Positions 21,369-35,700 of a stretch of 64,000 bases of DNA are shown here, piece after piece; within the stretch, counting starts at the first letter, position 1, and every line of letters starts with the position of its first letter. Made by a program: the position numbers and the translations under genes. The notes under the pieces are model-generated. The model was given only the letters and a program-made list of their open reading frames with translations. It ran no database searches and had not been told where the DNA came from. Origin of the DNA: Plantago major (taxonomy: Eukaryota; Streptophyta; Magnoliopsida; Lamiales; Plantaginaceae); contig CM048839.1 in NCBI GenBank assembly GCA_026545765.1, forward strand, positions 15,934,566 through 15,998,565, written 5' to 3'.

Positions 21369-23062
21369 ATAAAGGAAATAGAATTGGAAGACAAAGAGTC
21401 AAAGATATATGGTCTTTGTCAACGTGTGAGTGTGTGGAGTAAATGTTGCCTGGGGTCTTCGTATTGGGGATTTCTACGAAACAGTCTAATGTGCCATGAC
21501 TTTTTACTGAAACAACACCCAAACTTTTCCTCTTACCAATTAATATAACTGGTTACCAACAGGTCCAACTTTAGGAAAAAGGACTGCTGCTTTCTAAATT
21601 TGTATCACAGGGGATTCTAATTTCTTGATCTATCATTGTTGCCCCAAACACGTGACCACTGGGTGGGTCACTTTGCAAATATGGAAAGTGTTGGGTAACA
21701 ATTTAAATTTATGATCTTTTAGAGAGAAAGAGAACAGTAACTAATTCTGGTTCTGCTCTCTTTCTTCACACTTATATGGAGAACACTCAAAACTCCTCCA
21801 TAACTTTTTCGAGTAATTGTTCATCCTCTACTAAAAAAAAAAAATAGTGGCCAACAATGACCATATGCATATAATGCACGGGTACTATAAAGTTAATGTT
21901 CGAGTACTAAAAAACAGTAATGTCCAACAATGTAAATCTCGCACATATAATGCCCCGACACAATAAAATTTAACATCCAACACCACTAAGTTGCGAGACA
22001 GTGTGGCACGACACGAGTACCATACACAATGCAGTTCGACACAAGTATGGTCGGGACAGCTAGGTTTGCAACTCCCATTGAAATATGGCCCTCACAGTGC
22101 GTGGATACATGTGTGTGTGACCTCTCAATAGGTGTGACACCTATAGTACTTAGTTAGGTTCAACACCCAACCAGTAAAGCAATAAAGCAAGATTAACATA
22201 AAAATAAAATAAACGAAGTACAAAGTTAATGCCCGGGTACTAAAAAAGAGTAATGCCCAATAATATAAAGTCCGTATATATAATGCCCCATTAGTCCGAC
22301 ACTATAAATTAATGCCCGGGGTACTAAAAAAGTGTAGTACCCAGATACTATAAAGTTAATACATGGGTACTATAAATTCATTCAATGTCCTGGTACTAAA
22401 AAAAGAATAATGTCCAACAATGTAAATCTCGCACATATAATACCTCGACACTATAAAGATAATGTTCGAGTACTAAAAAAAGAGTACTGCCAAGTACTAT
22501 AAAGTTAATGCAATTTAAGGTGATGAAAGAATTTAAAGGTGAGGGCTTCTAGTTTTTAGGAACGGTGATTTTTTTGGGTGTTTATGCAATTTACCAATTT
22601 ATAACAATGGCTTCAACAATGCAAACACCATACTCAGTTTGTTGCTTTCTTAATCTACCGATATCATCGTATAAGAGGGTTTAAAGTAAAGGCTTCAGTC
22701 ACAATTCTGGTGTTTCAAAAAAGGGATCGTATTTTTTTATGCCATTTTAATTTGCAATTACCATGCTATATGTTTCGCCTAGTTCCAGAAAGTCACGTGA
22801 TGGGCAAAAGTAGGGGTATTAGAGGTATTTCACGCGTATTTTAGACTGATTGATAGGAAAAAAATTCAGGTATTGATCCTGTAAATGCAAGGTCATTCTT
22901 AGACTGTCTTGTAGCCCTCCCCTTGGTAATGTGTTATGATTTATGTTTGGTGTGCAAGAGGAGTTAGATTTGACAAGTGTATAATTAATTGTTGACGGAA
23001 TACGACAGATGAGGAGTAGTTGAGGTGGTGAAGTTGTACAAGCTCTTTTGGGTGAGTAGACG
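21369..23062. repeat. Orphan inverted copy of the DUF247 upstream region, split by an insertion
   Basis: 21400-21465 is the reverse complement of ~12889-12950, and 22923-23062 that of ~12690-12888: GTCAACGTGTGAGTGTGTGG, TTGACGGAATACGACAGATG, GAGGAGTAGTTGAGGTGGTG. Between them sits the element 21466-22922. No DUF247 coding sequence follows on the plus strand, where the gene would be expected. It is therefore an upstream region without its gene. Confidence 0.75.
21466..22922. mobile_element. TIR transposon (MULE- or hAT-like), 1.46 kb, non-autonomous
   Basis: Both ends carry inverted GGGGA…CTAC.A.ACAGTCTAA (about 19 of 24 positions agree). The 8-bp flanks TTCGTATT and TTGGTAAT are imperfect copies of the uninterrupted site preserved at 12882-12889 in the paralogous upstream region. 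Internally a ~90-bp block (GGTACTAAAAAA..AGTAATG, CCAACAATGTAAATCTCGC, ACATATAATGCC) recurs at about 21885, 22222 and 22383. No ORF was recognised. Confidence 0.75.
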
Positions 23063-23070
23063 CAGAATTA

Positions 23071-23138
23071 GGGCTATGTTATTTTCAACTGAAATTCGAT
23101 TCTTAATTTAAATGCCTTGATTCGATTCATTAAATTCA

Positions 23139-23169
<31 letters not shown>

Positions 23170-24324
23170 TTATTATTTATTTACACACCCGATCTTTTGT
23201 ACGAGGAAAATAAGAAAATTTATCCAATTGAATTATTTTCAACTTTTTTTCTTTCTTTCTTTTTAATACGACTTTTAGTAGATCAATGAAACAAAGAGTA
23301 TAGTTACAATTTGAACTAACAAAAAATCTACATGTTCAAAAACTCCAAAACAAGTTAAACCAAACCAAAAGTCAGACCAAACTTTATAAAAATAATATTA
23401 TATATCACAAATATTGAAAAATGGCATTTATTCCTCCATATTATCTTCCTCGGACTCTATATTATCTTCCTCGGACTCTATATTATCTTCCTCGGACTCT
23501 ATAAAAGATGAAGAAGAACGTTCTGTATAAGGGTTTTAATGAGGTTTGGGAGCTGGGCTTCAACTTGGACCTTTAACAAGTCCAATTTAAAATTTTTCTC
23601 GTAAGCCTATTATAACAATACGTATAAAATCGAAAAATTTCACGGGATTTTACAATAAAACAAAGTTACGTTAATCAAATATACTTAATTTCTTTCATGA
23701 AAGTTGAAATATGAGTATTGGGACTGAAAATTGAAGAATCAGTTTGGAAAATGGAACAATGCTGGAGGTTCTGGAAAAAAAGAGTGTTGATGTAAAGTTG
23801 TTGACACGAGCTTGTGCATGGTTTATGGACAAGTGATTTTGGTTAAGCTTTTAATTATTTTATTTGCCGAACGTTGTCCATACTCTTGTAAACGTTTTCA
23901 AGTTGTAATAAATTTCACCGATTCAAAAAAAAAAAAAAAAACTAGACAAAGACAGTTTATACGACGATTAAAATTCGGTTTTAATCGAGTTATCATTCTC
24001 ATATTGTTTTCCACGCGGTTGGTTTTAAAGTTTGTTATACAATAATAAATAAAAATGTAAAGTGACAGAAAAAAGAGTAGGAAGAATGTGAGAAAGATGA
24101 CAAAAATAATATATTTTTTTAATTGTGATTATATATACCATCATATAATTGTTATTATTATTACACAATAATTTCTTGATTCGATTCGATTCGATTCGAT
24201 TAGTTTTGATTTGATTCGATTCGATTCGATTCGATTCGATTGATTAGTTTGATTTGATTCGATTCGATTCCATTGATTCGATTCGATTCGGTAAATTTCA
24301 GTTGAAAAGAAAAAGAACACAGCC
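23071..24324. mobile_element. Harbinger-like element with GATTC-type subterminal repeats (1.25 kb)
   Basis: Left end GGGCTATGTTATTTTCAACT, right end the reverse complement of GGCTGTGTTCTTTTTC, flanked by TTA at 23068-23070 and 24325-24327, the usual 3-bp PIF/Harbinger target. The right subterminal region (24178-24290) is a GATTC pentamer array. (ATT)n lies at ~23139-23170. A 21-bp unit is repeated three times at 23438-23501; read on the minus strand it encodes an acidic ESEEDNI repeat that ends in a stop soon after (MEE), perhaps a relic of an element protein tail. Confidence 0.75.
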
Positions 24325-24329
24325 TTAGT

Positions 24330-25850
24330 AGAATTAAGAAAGTCAAGGTTTTTGGTGGTTTTTCGTAGTTTTTGGTTTTAGCAGTCTAATCGGTCGAGTT
24401 TTTTAAAAAACCGTCGAGACACACATTTTCATTATGTTTTTAATAGATTATATTATGGTTTTAAGTTGTAAGCATTAAAAGTTTCAGTTACATTTTTAAC
24501 GTATTTTGTTAATGCTTTAAAAGATGATGTGACGGTTTTAATGCGTCGGTATTCTATGTTTCAATTATAGTTCTAAAAGTTTCAGAGATGCTATTAGAAC
24601 ATCAATAAACAAGTTTAAAATAAGCTACTTGAAACATTCAGTCAGTACAATATTGAAACATTCAGTCATCTAAAGGTTCTAAAACATCTATTCTCATAGG
24701 GAATTTTTTTTACAATAAACGTTCATTCGGTATTTTTTTGATGCAAATGCAAACTGAGTTGTTAAAATAGGTTCTTTTCGATAAAACTTGTTGGTGAACT
24801 TCAGCTTCCTGCCTTTTGTTGCTGGTGCTTATTGTTTCAATACTGCAGTGACACCTTTGAGATCTATCATCAAACTCGATGTCATCATCAGCACCTACTT
24901 AAAACATTCACTAACTGGGTTAAAACCATAACATCTCTCATCAAAACTATCACATTGGTGCTTAAAAACAAAGAATGAACATGCAACACAAGCTAAAAAT
25001 AATAACATTGATGCTTAAAACCACAATAATGCATCTTAAAACTATAGCAAAGCAGGAACATGCAACACAAGCTAAAAACAATAATATTGACACATAAAAC
25101 CATAACATTATCTCTTAAAACTATAACAAAACATTTGCAAAAAGTCAAATTATAAATATTTCTCATAAGCTAAAACACTAACGTTGATTCTTAAAACTAC
25201 AACAATATGTCTTAAAATTATAACATATGCGCTAAAAAAATAACAGGCGGAAATATTCAACATAAGCTAAATATAGTAACATTAATGGTTAAAACTATAA
25301 CAATGCTCTTAAAACTATAACAAAGCACGAACATGCAACACAAGCTAAAAATAGTAACATTGATGCTTAAAACCATAACAATGTCTCTTAAAACTTAACA
25401 GTGCATCTTAAAACTATAACAAAGCATATTTGCAAAAAAAATCAAATTATAAATATTAGGCTTAAAACTCTAACGTTGCTGTTTAAAACTACAACAATAG
25501 GTCTAGAAACTATAACATATGCGCTAAAACAATAACCGGCGAAAACATACACAAGCTAAAACCATAACAATGATGCTTAAAACTATCACACCAACTCTTA
25601 AAATCATAATAAAGCACCAGGTAACATGATTGCGAAATATTCGATTTTCACTGTACGAATTTCAGATCTGGAAACATCATATCGTAAAATCAACAAAAAA
25701 CAAAAATAAAAGTCAAATTTCACTTTCAATTGAGATTTTAACGAAAAAAGCGAGATGAATTTGTTGATTTGAAGTAGCCTAATCGTTCACTTTAATTTGG
25801 ACTAAACTACCAATTAACGTATACATTGGTCCTCGACTCCTTGTAACCAA
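24330..25850. repeat. Degenerate tandem-repeat field (TTAAAACTATAACA)
   Basis: From ~24890 to ~25610 a 14-mer close to TTAAAACTATAACA recurs more than a dozen times. A larger unit of about 265 bp is duplicated above it: ACATGCAACACAAGCTAAAA begins copies at ~25059 and ~25332, and each ends with GCGCTAAAA..AATAAC.GGCG. Bases 24330-24700 carry related words on the other strand (GGTTTTAA). There is no coding sequence. It may be subterminal repeat of a large transposon. Confidence 0.65.
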
Positions 25851-26001
25851 TACCTAAAACTGTGCTACAAGAATAAAACCTTGAATGATAAAGTGGGCAG
25901 CAGTAGATCCCGTGTTATAGTTTCTATTTATAATGCTCTTGCTTGAAAAAGTAGAGAAGAGGAAAAAGGCCATATATAAAGCATAAGCGTGAGCAAGAAA
26001 C

Positions 26002-26120
26002 ACAAACATACCGAACCATCCTCTGGAGCTCCATTTCTTCAATATATCCCTTGAGCATCGCCTTCACTTTCCGATCGTAGTCGCGACGGAGAAAGGCGAG
26101 ATGCGCCTCTACCTCGTTGG
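26002..26120 (-). other. Unrecognised coding-like exon fragment
   Basis: The minus strand reads AKTNEVEAHLAFLRRDYDRK then VKAMLKGYIEEMELQRMVR, a charged helix-like stretch, followed by a plausible donor GTATGT at about 26010. Base composition is GC-richer than its surroundings. No ATG, partner exon or family could be identified. It may be a captured gene fragment in a repeat-rich region or the first exon of a dead gene. Confidence 0.3.
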
Positions 26121-27339
26121 TTTTGGCAGAGTGAGTGATGAGAAAGAGAGAATTTCTCTCACTAAGGTTTTGTAGAGAGAGAAAGATGGTTGAATGGTAT
26201 GAATTTTGTGAGAGTGTGGTTTATTTGGGGTATTTATGTAAAAACTATTGGCCGGTTTGTAGTGTTTATGACCGATTCTTTATTGTGAAAACTGAATTTT
26301 CCTATAGATTAGGAAAATCTTCCGTTTTACTATACTTACTCTTCTTATTAAGTTCTAAATTTATTGAGGTTCCAATGCGTTTGATCTTGATGACCTTGCT
26401 TAATATAAAAATTCTAGTAATTAACAGGAATGCCACTGAAACAGTGTTCACCAACTACAAGGAAGTATGTTCGTATTTGGGTTGGGATCGATTTTTGATT
26501 TGAAATACACCTCTATTTATATATATAGCTAGATAAAGATGAATGAATGTGTATTAGTTCTTGGTAAAGCTTGAGTTGAAGGCAATGGATTAGCTGGAAA
26601 ACTTGTTAGATTCGTGGTAAATAAAATGAATAACTGGTTGATATACCTAGTGTTGTATGAAATCCGAGTGATTGTATTGATTGAATGAGACAAGTGAGTC
26701 GTAAAGATGGTCAACAGACAACAATGCTACAAACTAGCAGTATAATGGGGTTTGTATATAGTACCGTATGATATAATGACTCTTGACGCTTTAAATGGTG
26801 TATCATAGTTATAATATAAGTGCAGTATATGTTGCACTATACAGCATATCCATTACCATGAGTAGAGGGGTGGCCGAGTAGGGGAAACCAGAATAACCAT
26901 CTGTGTACAACATGCTAAACTATTGGTACAATTTGCACTAAAGACGCAAGTCTTAATAGAAAAAACGTTAGGTTGATAAAGCGCTTTTGCTTCATATTCA
27001 CTCACTAGGTGCAGAGAATAATCGAATATATAATCAAATACTAAGCATCTGGATTTCACAATTCACTAAAAGTTAAGAGGTTTTCCATTCACTTTGGACC
27101 AAATCTCAGAGTGATTATTAATTTGACATAAACAAGTTATTGAAGTGAAGCCACATGAAGAAAATACCATTTTATAAAATTGATGAACATATTTATATAT
27201 CAATCATCACAACAACTGAAAAGGGGAAAAATATCAAAACAACAACAATGTATGAAATCATCTGCAGAAACCATGAAAAACTACAGGTCCTGAACCAAAT
27301 TCTTAGAAAACAGTGACAAATTTAGCCCTTATTCCGATC
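26121..27339. other. AT-rich spacer before the cysteine protease
   Basis: No recognised genes. The short open frames have no motif or codon signal. The 3' UTR of the protease lies in the last ~150 bases. Confidence 0.35.
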
Positions 27340-29596
<2,257 letters not shown>

Positions 29597-32500
29597 GGCT
29601 GGTTTTTGGTAATATTGGGAGGAGAAGGGAGTATGAGGAAGTGAAGTTGCTTAGGATTGAAGAAGTTGAATGATGTTTGAGGTATTTATAGAGGTTTTAA
29701 ATTGTTAAAATATTCAATTGTGAGATTTTATGATTTTGTGACATTTCCCATGACTATTCTAATGCTCAATGTTGGGCGGTTACTCTCAGTAAATTAACCA
29801 CTTCATATTCTAGTTCTGAGTACTTTATTTATCACTAACATAACACATTACGGTCATGGTCACTACTTTCTCCTTTTGAAAGACTTCGTTTTCACTTTTT
29901 GTGATGTTACATTCTACCCCATTTATTCAAAACGCATACTATAAAATATCGTTTAGCTGATAATTTATAAGCTAGTTAGTATGATAAATTATATCATGTA
30001 AGTTAATTTTTTTTTTTGGAGATACATGTAAGTTAATATTTAATAAGCTAGTAAATTTGTTTTTATATATGGTATATGGTATTCAATTTTTACGTACTAC
30101 TTTATCGTAATTACAACTTTACAAGTTTAATACCACTTCCAAAATAATATTTTAATAATTTTTCTTAATTCTAATAAAGTAGCTCCTAAAAACGTTACAC
30201 TGATTTTTTATCATTAAATCATACTACTACATAATTACACTTAACTAGAATAACAATAGTATTAAGTGGAGAAATAGATACAAAAATTTAATAACTCAAC
30301 TCGAGTCGATGTCTAAACACCCGGATTTTCATTTATCAACTCGAGTCGATATCTAAACAGCCGAATTTTCATTTATCCTACACCTTTTCATGGTTACCAT
30401 GGGTTAAGCTAAGGGGTATGTAAGCAATGAATCACACAGTCTCTGACAGATCAAGTTTCAAGCTGACGAATAATGTATTGAAAGATGGCAAGTGATGAAT
30501 GAATCTGGACCTGTTTTACCAGGTCTGGTGGGTTTCCTGACACTCTCACAAGCCCAAAACCGTCAACTAACTTTCCTGTTTTAGACCCAAATTATTCAAG
30601 GAGCCGCAATCACAAGCCAATTGCAACACCACCACATGAATTTTGGCTTACCTAGGTAGCCTGGCTCGACCCCCAAAGTTGGGAGCTCCCATAATGCCGG
30701 CCCATTCCCGCATTCATTGCTAGATTCCGTATCTTGCTTCCCATGCTTCCCAATTTCTTCATTCAAGCCCCTATACTTTGACGCCTCTTCCTTTCCAGTC
30801 ATCTATGGCAAGATTCTTACAATTCATGAATATTGTAGAAAAATATGACTATGATAAACTTCCCCGAACCAACCTTGAAATTAGGACTGCATAGAATTCA
30901 AGCATTGGTTATGTCATTTTGGTAATACTAGTATCATCCAGTCTTACTATTTTGAAATGGGATAAATCAATGATCAATACTAATAAAAAATTATAAAAGT
31001 GTGCTTTAAGTTTCAACATTCAACACGACAATAGTGATCTAATGCATCACCTCAGTTTCAGGTCCATGGTGACATGCAATATGCACTTATACATTGGTAT
31101 TATTTATATTCGGTTTGGATTGATTTTAAAGTTTACGGGACAATTGGTGTATAAATCAAAGATTGAGAGGTCTAAGAGGATTTCACTGGTATATTTAATC
31201 CTCTGTTTCCTCGGGAAGAAGCTTCTTTATTTTTTTACTAGCACTGTGTCAATTTCAGAGAACGATTGGTGAGAATCAAAAGAGAATAGAAAAAGAAGAT
31301 TATTCATGAATATTTTCAAGTACTATTGAATTGAGACCGCCGAAAGTTAATCTGCCTCGTATTGCAGCCAATCAAAGAAGCTGTGTTTATGCATTTCTAG
31401 ACAAGAAATAAATGTATGTGTCTTAGTAAGTATTGCTGTATTGGTCAGAAAGCACGAGAGTTTGCTCATCTAGTTTACAACTGGTTCTAACACTTCTGCA
31501 GAGCAACTTATTAAATTTGTTGTACCAATTCTTCTCCTTTCATTATTAGATTTGGTTGCAAATTGGCAAGTGGGACTGTTGCTTCTTGATTGTGATCTTT
31601 CCCCAGGCAGTTTTCTGTTAATTAAGCAAATGAATGAATTTGTTACCATGTCCTCACTCCTTCAACTTGAATGAGGGCACCTTTCTTGTCTGAATTACAT
31701 TGAAAACCTGCAACCACTATCTTTTCGATGCTATTAGTTCGTATAATAACATGTAATCTATGAAATACAAGTTGAATCACACTAAGAGGATCTTATTCCT
31801 GCCTTTAACCAGCCGAACAACATCTTGAGCTCAAGGGTAGATTTAGTAAACTTTGTTGATGTATATATTTCATTACAAATAAGACTGGCCGGTAATAATT
31901 GGTTAATGATCATAATTGTAACATCTCATTGACTGTTCACATTTACCTAATAATTATTAATCATGTCCGGTCCGGTTAACAACTAAGAGGAGGTTGCAAT
32001 TTTATTTGAAGTTACTGTTACGGTAGCCTTTTTTTTTTTATATTTCAATAATTTCGGTTAAACTTTTTTTTTGCACGGCAGAAAAAATTATTCCACTAAC
32101 ATAGTTTAATTTTGGTTAAATTTATTATTTATTTTTTTGGCGGGGAGTGGACTTGGATTGGGAGGGTTTTAAGCCTACTATGATTATAACTGGTTAGCAA
32201 CCTTAACCTATAATATTTTTTGGTTACAATTACATTATAATTATGTAACTGTAATATATGGTTAAGGTTATTAATCAACGATTGTTAGGCCTAATAACAA
32301 ACTAGGCGGGACATACAAGCTCGAACACAAGGGATGTGAAATGCAATTGCCAATTATAATTATGTAAGGCAGGTCTGAAACAAGGTCCAAAAACTGAAAC
32401 ATATACTAATGATTTTACATTTCGAGAAATATGTATGAAGACCTGGAAGAAAGTAAATACAAGTTCTGCCAAGCAGTAACGCCACTCAAGGCTCAGAACC

Positions 32501-32778
32501 ATAACATTCAACTAAGCCCAAAAAAAAAAAAACTAATCGCCAAAAATGAAGAAATTGATCATCACGGAAATATTTCACAACAAAAGATCGAAGTTACATT
32601 GAAGAGTCTAAGATGTAGGTATCGGCTTGCTATTGTATATGCAGCACATCCTTTCCCATATTCTCATCAAAGTTGATCTGAGATCACAGATCTCCTCTTT
32701 ATGGTCAAACTAAAGTGGGGAAATTCATAGGATCATCTCAGAGTTGTGCTTGTAGAAACATGTTGAATCAGCTGATGA
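29597..32778. other. Long intergenic region with a hairpin and one doubtful ORF
   Basis: Bases 29597-29700 are the protease promoter and 5' UTR. An inverted pair AACCTTAACC (32199-32208) / GGTTAAGGTT (32260-32269), with further internal complementarity, makes a ~71-bp hairpin. No other bounded element was found. Confidence 0.4.
30596..30802 (-). CDS. Doubtful 68-codon ORF, function unknown
   Basis: The frame is GC-richer than its surroundings and starts directly after a splice-acceptor-like CCATAG. It contains no motif I recognise (…GNGPALWELPTLG…). It may be an exon of an unseen or dead gene, or chance. Confidence 0.2.
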   Translation of the reverse strand: MTGKEEASKYRGLNEEIGKHGKQDTESSNECGNGPALWELPTLGVEPGYLGKPKFMWWCCNWLVIAAP

Positions 32779-35700
32779 TTAGAAGGTTTTGGTTGTGCTT
32801 AAAGAAACTTGTTCGTCTAGTGTTTTTGGTGTGCGCTTCTTCTTGCCTCTGGAACTGCGTTTTCTTCTTCCACTCTTGGTGGTTGCACGCTTTTCAGGGA
32901 CCTCCTGGTTGGTGGTCATTTCTTTAGCAGGAGAAGGGAACTCAGGAGTAGCATCTGGCCATGGCGTGCGTTTAGCAGGGACAGTGATTTCCAATGGAGG
33001 GTCTATTATCCATCTGTTGAAGACAGAAAAAATGGAAATTTTCTTTGAGCTAAGATAATTGCATATATACTATTCTAAGTTGCATATTATCAGGAAAACA
33101 GTAGCACTGTTTGAATGACTAGTTTTCAGTAGGCAAACAAGTAAAGACTCCAATACCTTTTATACTCCTATATTTATTGGAGGATAGGAAGCACCGATAC
33201 GGATACTAATACGTGAAAACATAAAAGTCCAAAATAAAAAGGATATGGATACATTAAAATTTTCTATATAAATAGTATGTCAAAATTATATATATGGTAT
33301 GTGATGAATAGTTAAACCAAGACCACATTTCTACATATTTAGGACTCTTTATTCTGATCATAGTTCTTGTATATCCTTTGAGCTCTTTTTCCTTTGCTCT
33401 CCAACCCTAAAGAACCAAGCAAACCAGGGGGATCTTGCTTCTAATAAGAAATAAGAATATCTGAATATGCATTTCAAAAGGATCCGAGAAACTACATATC
33501 CGAGACGTAAGTTTACAGATACGTTGACGCCATAGACGTATCCGTTCTACATAGATTGGTCATTGGAGGTCGATAAAAGTTCATTGTACAAGGGAAATTC
33601 TTCACACAAGCACATAGCACAACACACAGCTTATAATAGGTCAGTAGGGTGGAATGGCAGACTGGGCAAGAATGAAGCAGAAACAACTATATTGACTCCA
33701 ATAAACTAAAGATTTAAAGCAGTTATCACAAAATATGATTTGGAAGTGGAAATACTAAGCTATCAGGACTTCCAGAAGTTCCAGTAAATGTAAGCATAAC
33801 ACGATAAACGGACATCTCTTGCAAGGACAAGCAGTCAACTTTTTTTAGATTGAAGGAACAACCACCAATTCAGTGTGTGAAGCTTTTCTTCAGGTCCTAC
33901 TCATAATTTGTAAGTTGTAACTCGTCAACGTCTGGATTCTGTGTTATCTATCAATGTACTACTCCCTCCGTTCCAAAGAAATCTTTCCATTTTGACTTTG
34001 ACCGGTCAATTGTCTTCGACTTTGACCGCGAATTACTTTTAAACTATAATAGTAATTATTAAATTTTCATTATATAATTTTATTAAATTATTTAATATTA
34101 TAGTTTAAGAGTAATTTGCAGTCAAAGTCGAAGACAGTTGACCGCAGAATAGTAAAATGGAAAGATTTCTTTGGAACGGAGGGAGTATATACTTAAACCT
34201 AGCTTTTGCCACCCCTCATACCCACACTTGAAAAATAAAAAAAGGGAATACTACTAGGGGTCACGGACTGATGAATCTAAAACATTGCCGATCATCTAAA
34301 ATAGAGCAATAAAACACATTTAGGACCTCCTCCTCAAACATTGCACAACTCCCTCAAGACATGCAATTCAGCACAATTAAAGAAGCAAAAGCAAAACCTC
34401 TACATTTCCACTTTAAACCACAAAATTCACAGCTAACCAAAGCACATGTATGATAACGGGCACACTTGAACAGAAACATCTCAGACGTGTTAATGGTCCT
34501 GGTTGTGGATTGATTGCAAAACATAAATCTAAGATTAATGACAAATAACAATTGACTGTTGGATCTACATTGCTCTACAGGTCACAGGCAGAAAGAGAGT
34601 AAAATTCACAGCTAACCAAAGCATATGTATGATCATGGGGTTTTGGATCACTTGAACAGAAACATCTCAGATGTGGTGTTAATGGTCCTGGTTGTGGATT
34701 AATTGCAAAACATAAATCTAAGATGAATGACAATTAACAATTGACTGTTGTATCTAGATTGCTCTACAGGTCACAGGCAGAAAGAGAGAGTATATATTCT
34801 TAAATCCCTGAGTCCTAGTGCACTACTATCATCAGTCTAGATACATGGGCATGTTACTGGAGTATTTTTACTAATAATAGATTTTCCAATTTCTAATATA
34901 TAGGTAATATTCACCAGAGCTTGCAGAAAGTACATAGATGTAGCTAAATGAGTTTCTATTGTGGTTTTCTTTCTGGGGGTGGTAGAATGTTACGTATGTG
35001 ATTTGATAAAGAAAACAATTAGAGCTTTGCCCCCAAGCATATATAAGACTCCATTTGCGAAAACTAGTGTTTCACGTTATCACTGAACTAAAGCCCCATC
35101 AAAGTTTAGAGGGCTGATCGTCATATAAGAGGCACCAAAATGTACAAAGGCAACCAGAACTGATTCAGATACTCTATGCAAGCTCGGATCAAGTCCTTTT
35201 CTTACTTCACAGATCACAACTTAGAGAAAACTAAGCAGCTAGTTGTAAGGTTAGCTATGACTATATTTGGAATGTGTAAAAAAAGGAGGTGATCCCGTAA
35301 GATCATTATTGCGAGATTTCTTATGGCAACATAAGTTCACTGAAGGTTTCATAGGACGTGGTCAAACCCAAGAAAAACTTCCAGTGTATCCAATACATGT
35401 GTTGAAGTTATATTAGCAAACCTCCGAAGTACTCTACTACTATTTCCTTTTCTTTCTACTTTTCTTTTAATTTACATACACCATGCCCTTAGAAGTTCTA
35501 CAAAGGGATTTGAACTGGAGTATTAAGTGAGTAACATGTTTTCACCTAAATTTAAGCGAGAATTTCTTAGATCGGCTTTGTGGCTCATTACAAGTACAGG
35601 TACAGCTACTACTCTAATTCCGCTGGAACAAAAACAATATCCTTCCTAGTGCAACCGGGGTATCCCCTTATATCTCCAAAATCTGGCTTCTTATCTAAGG

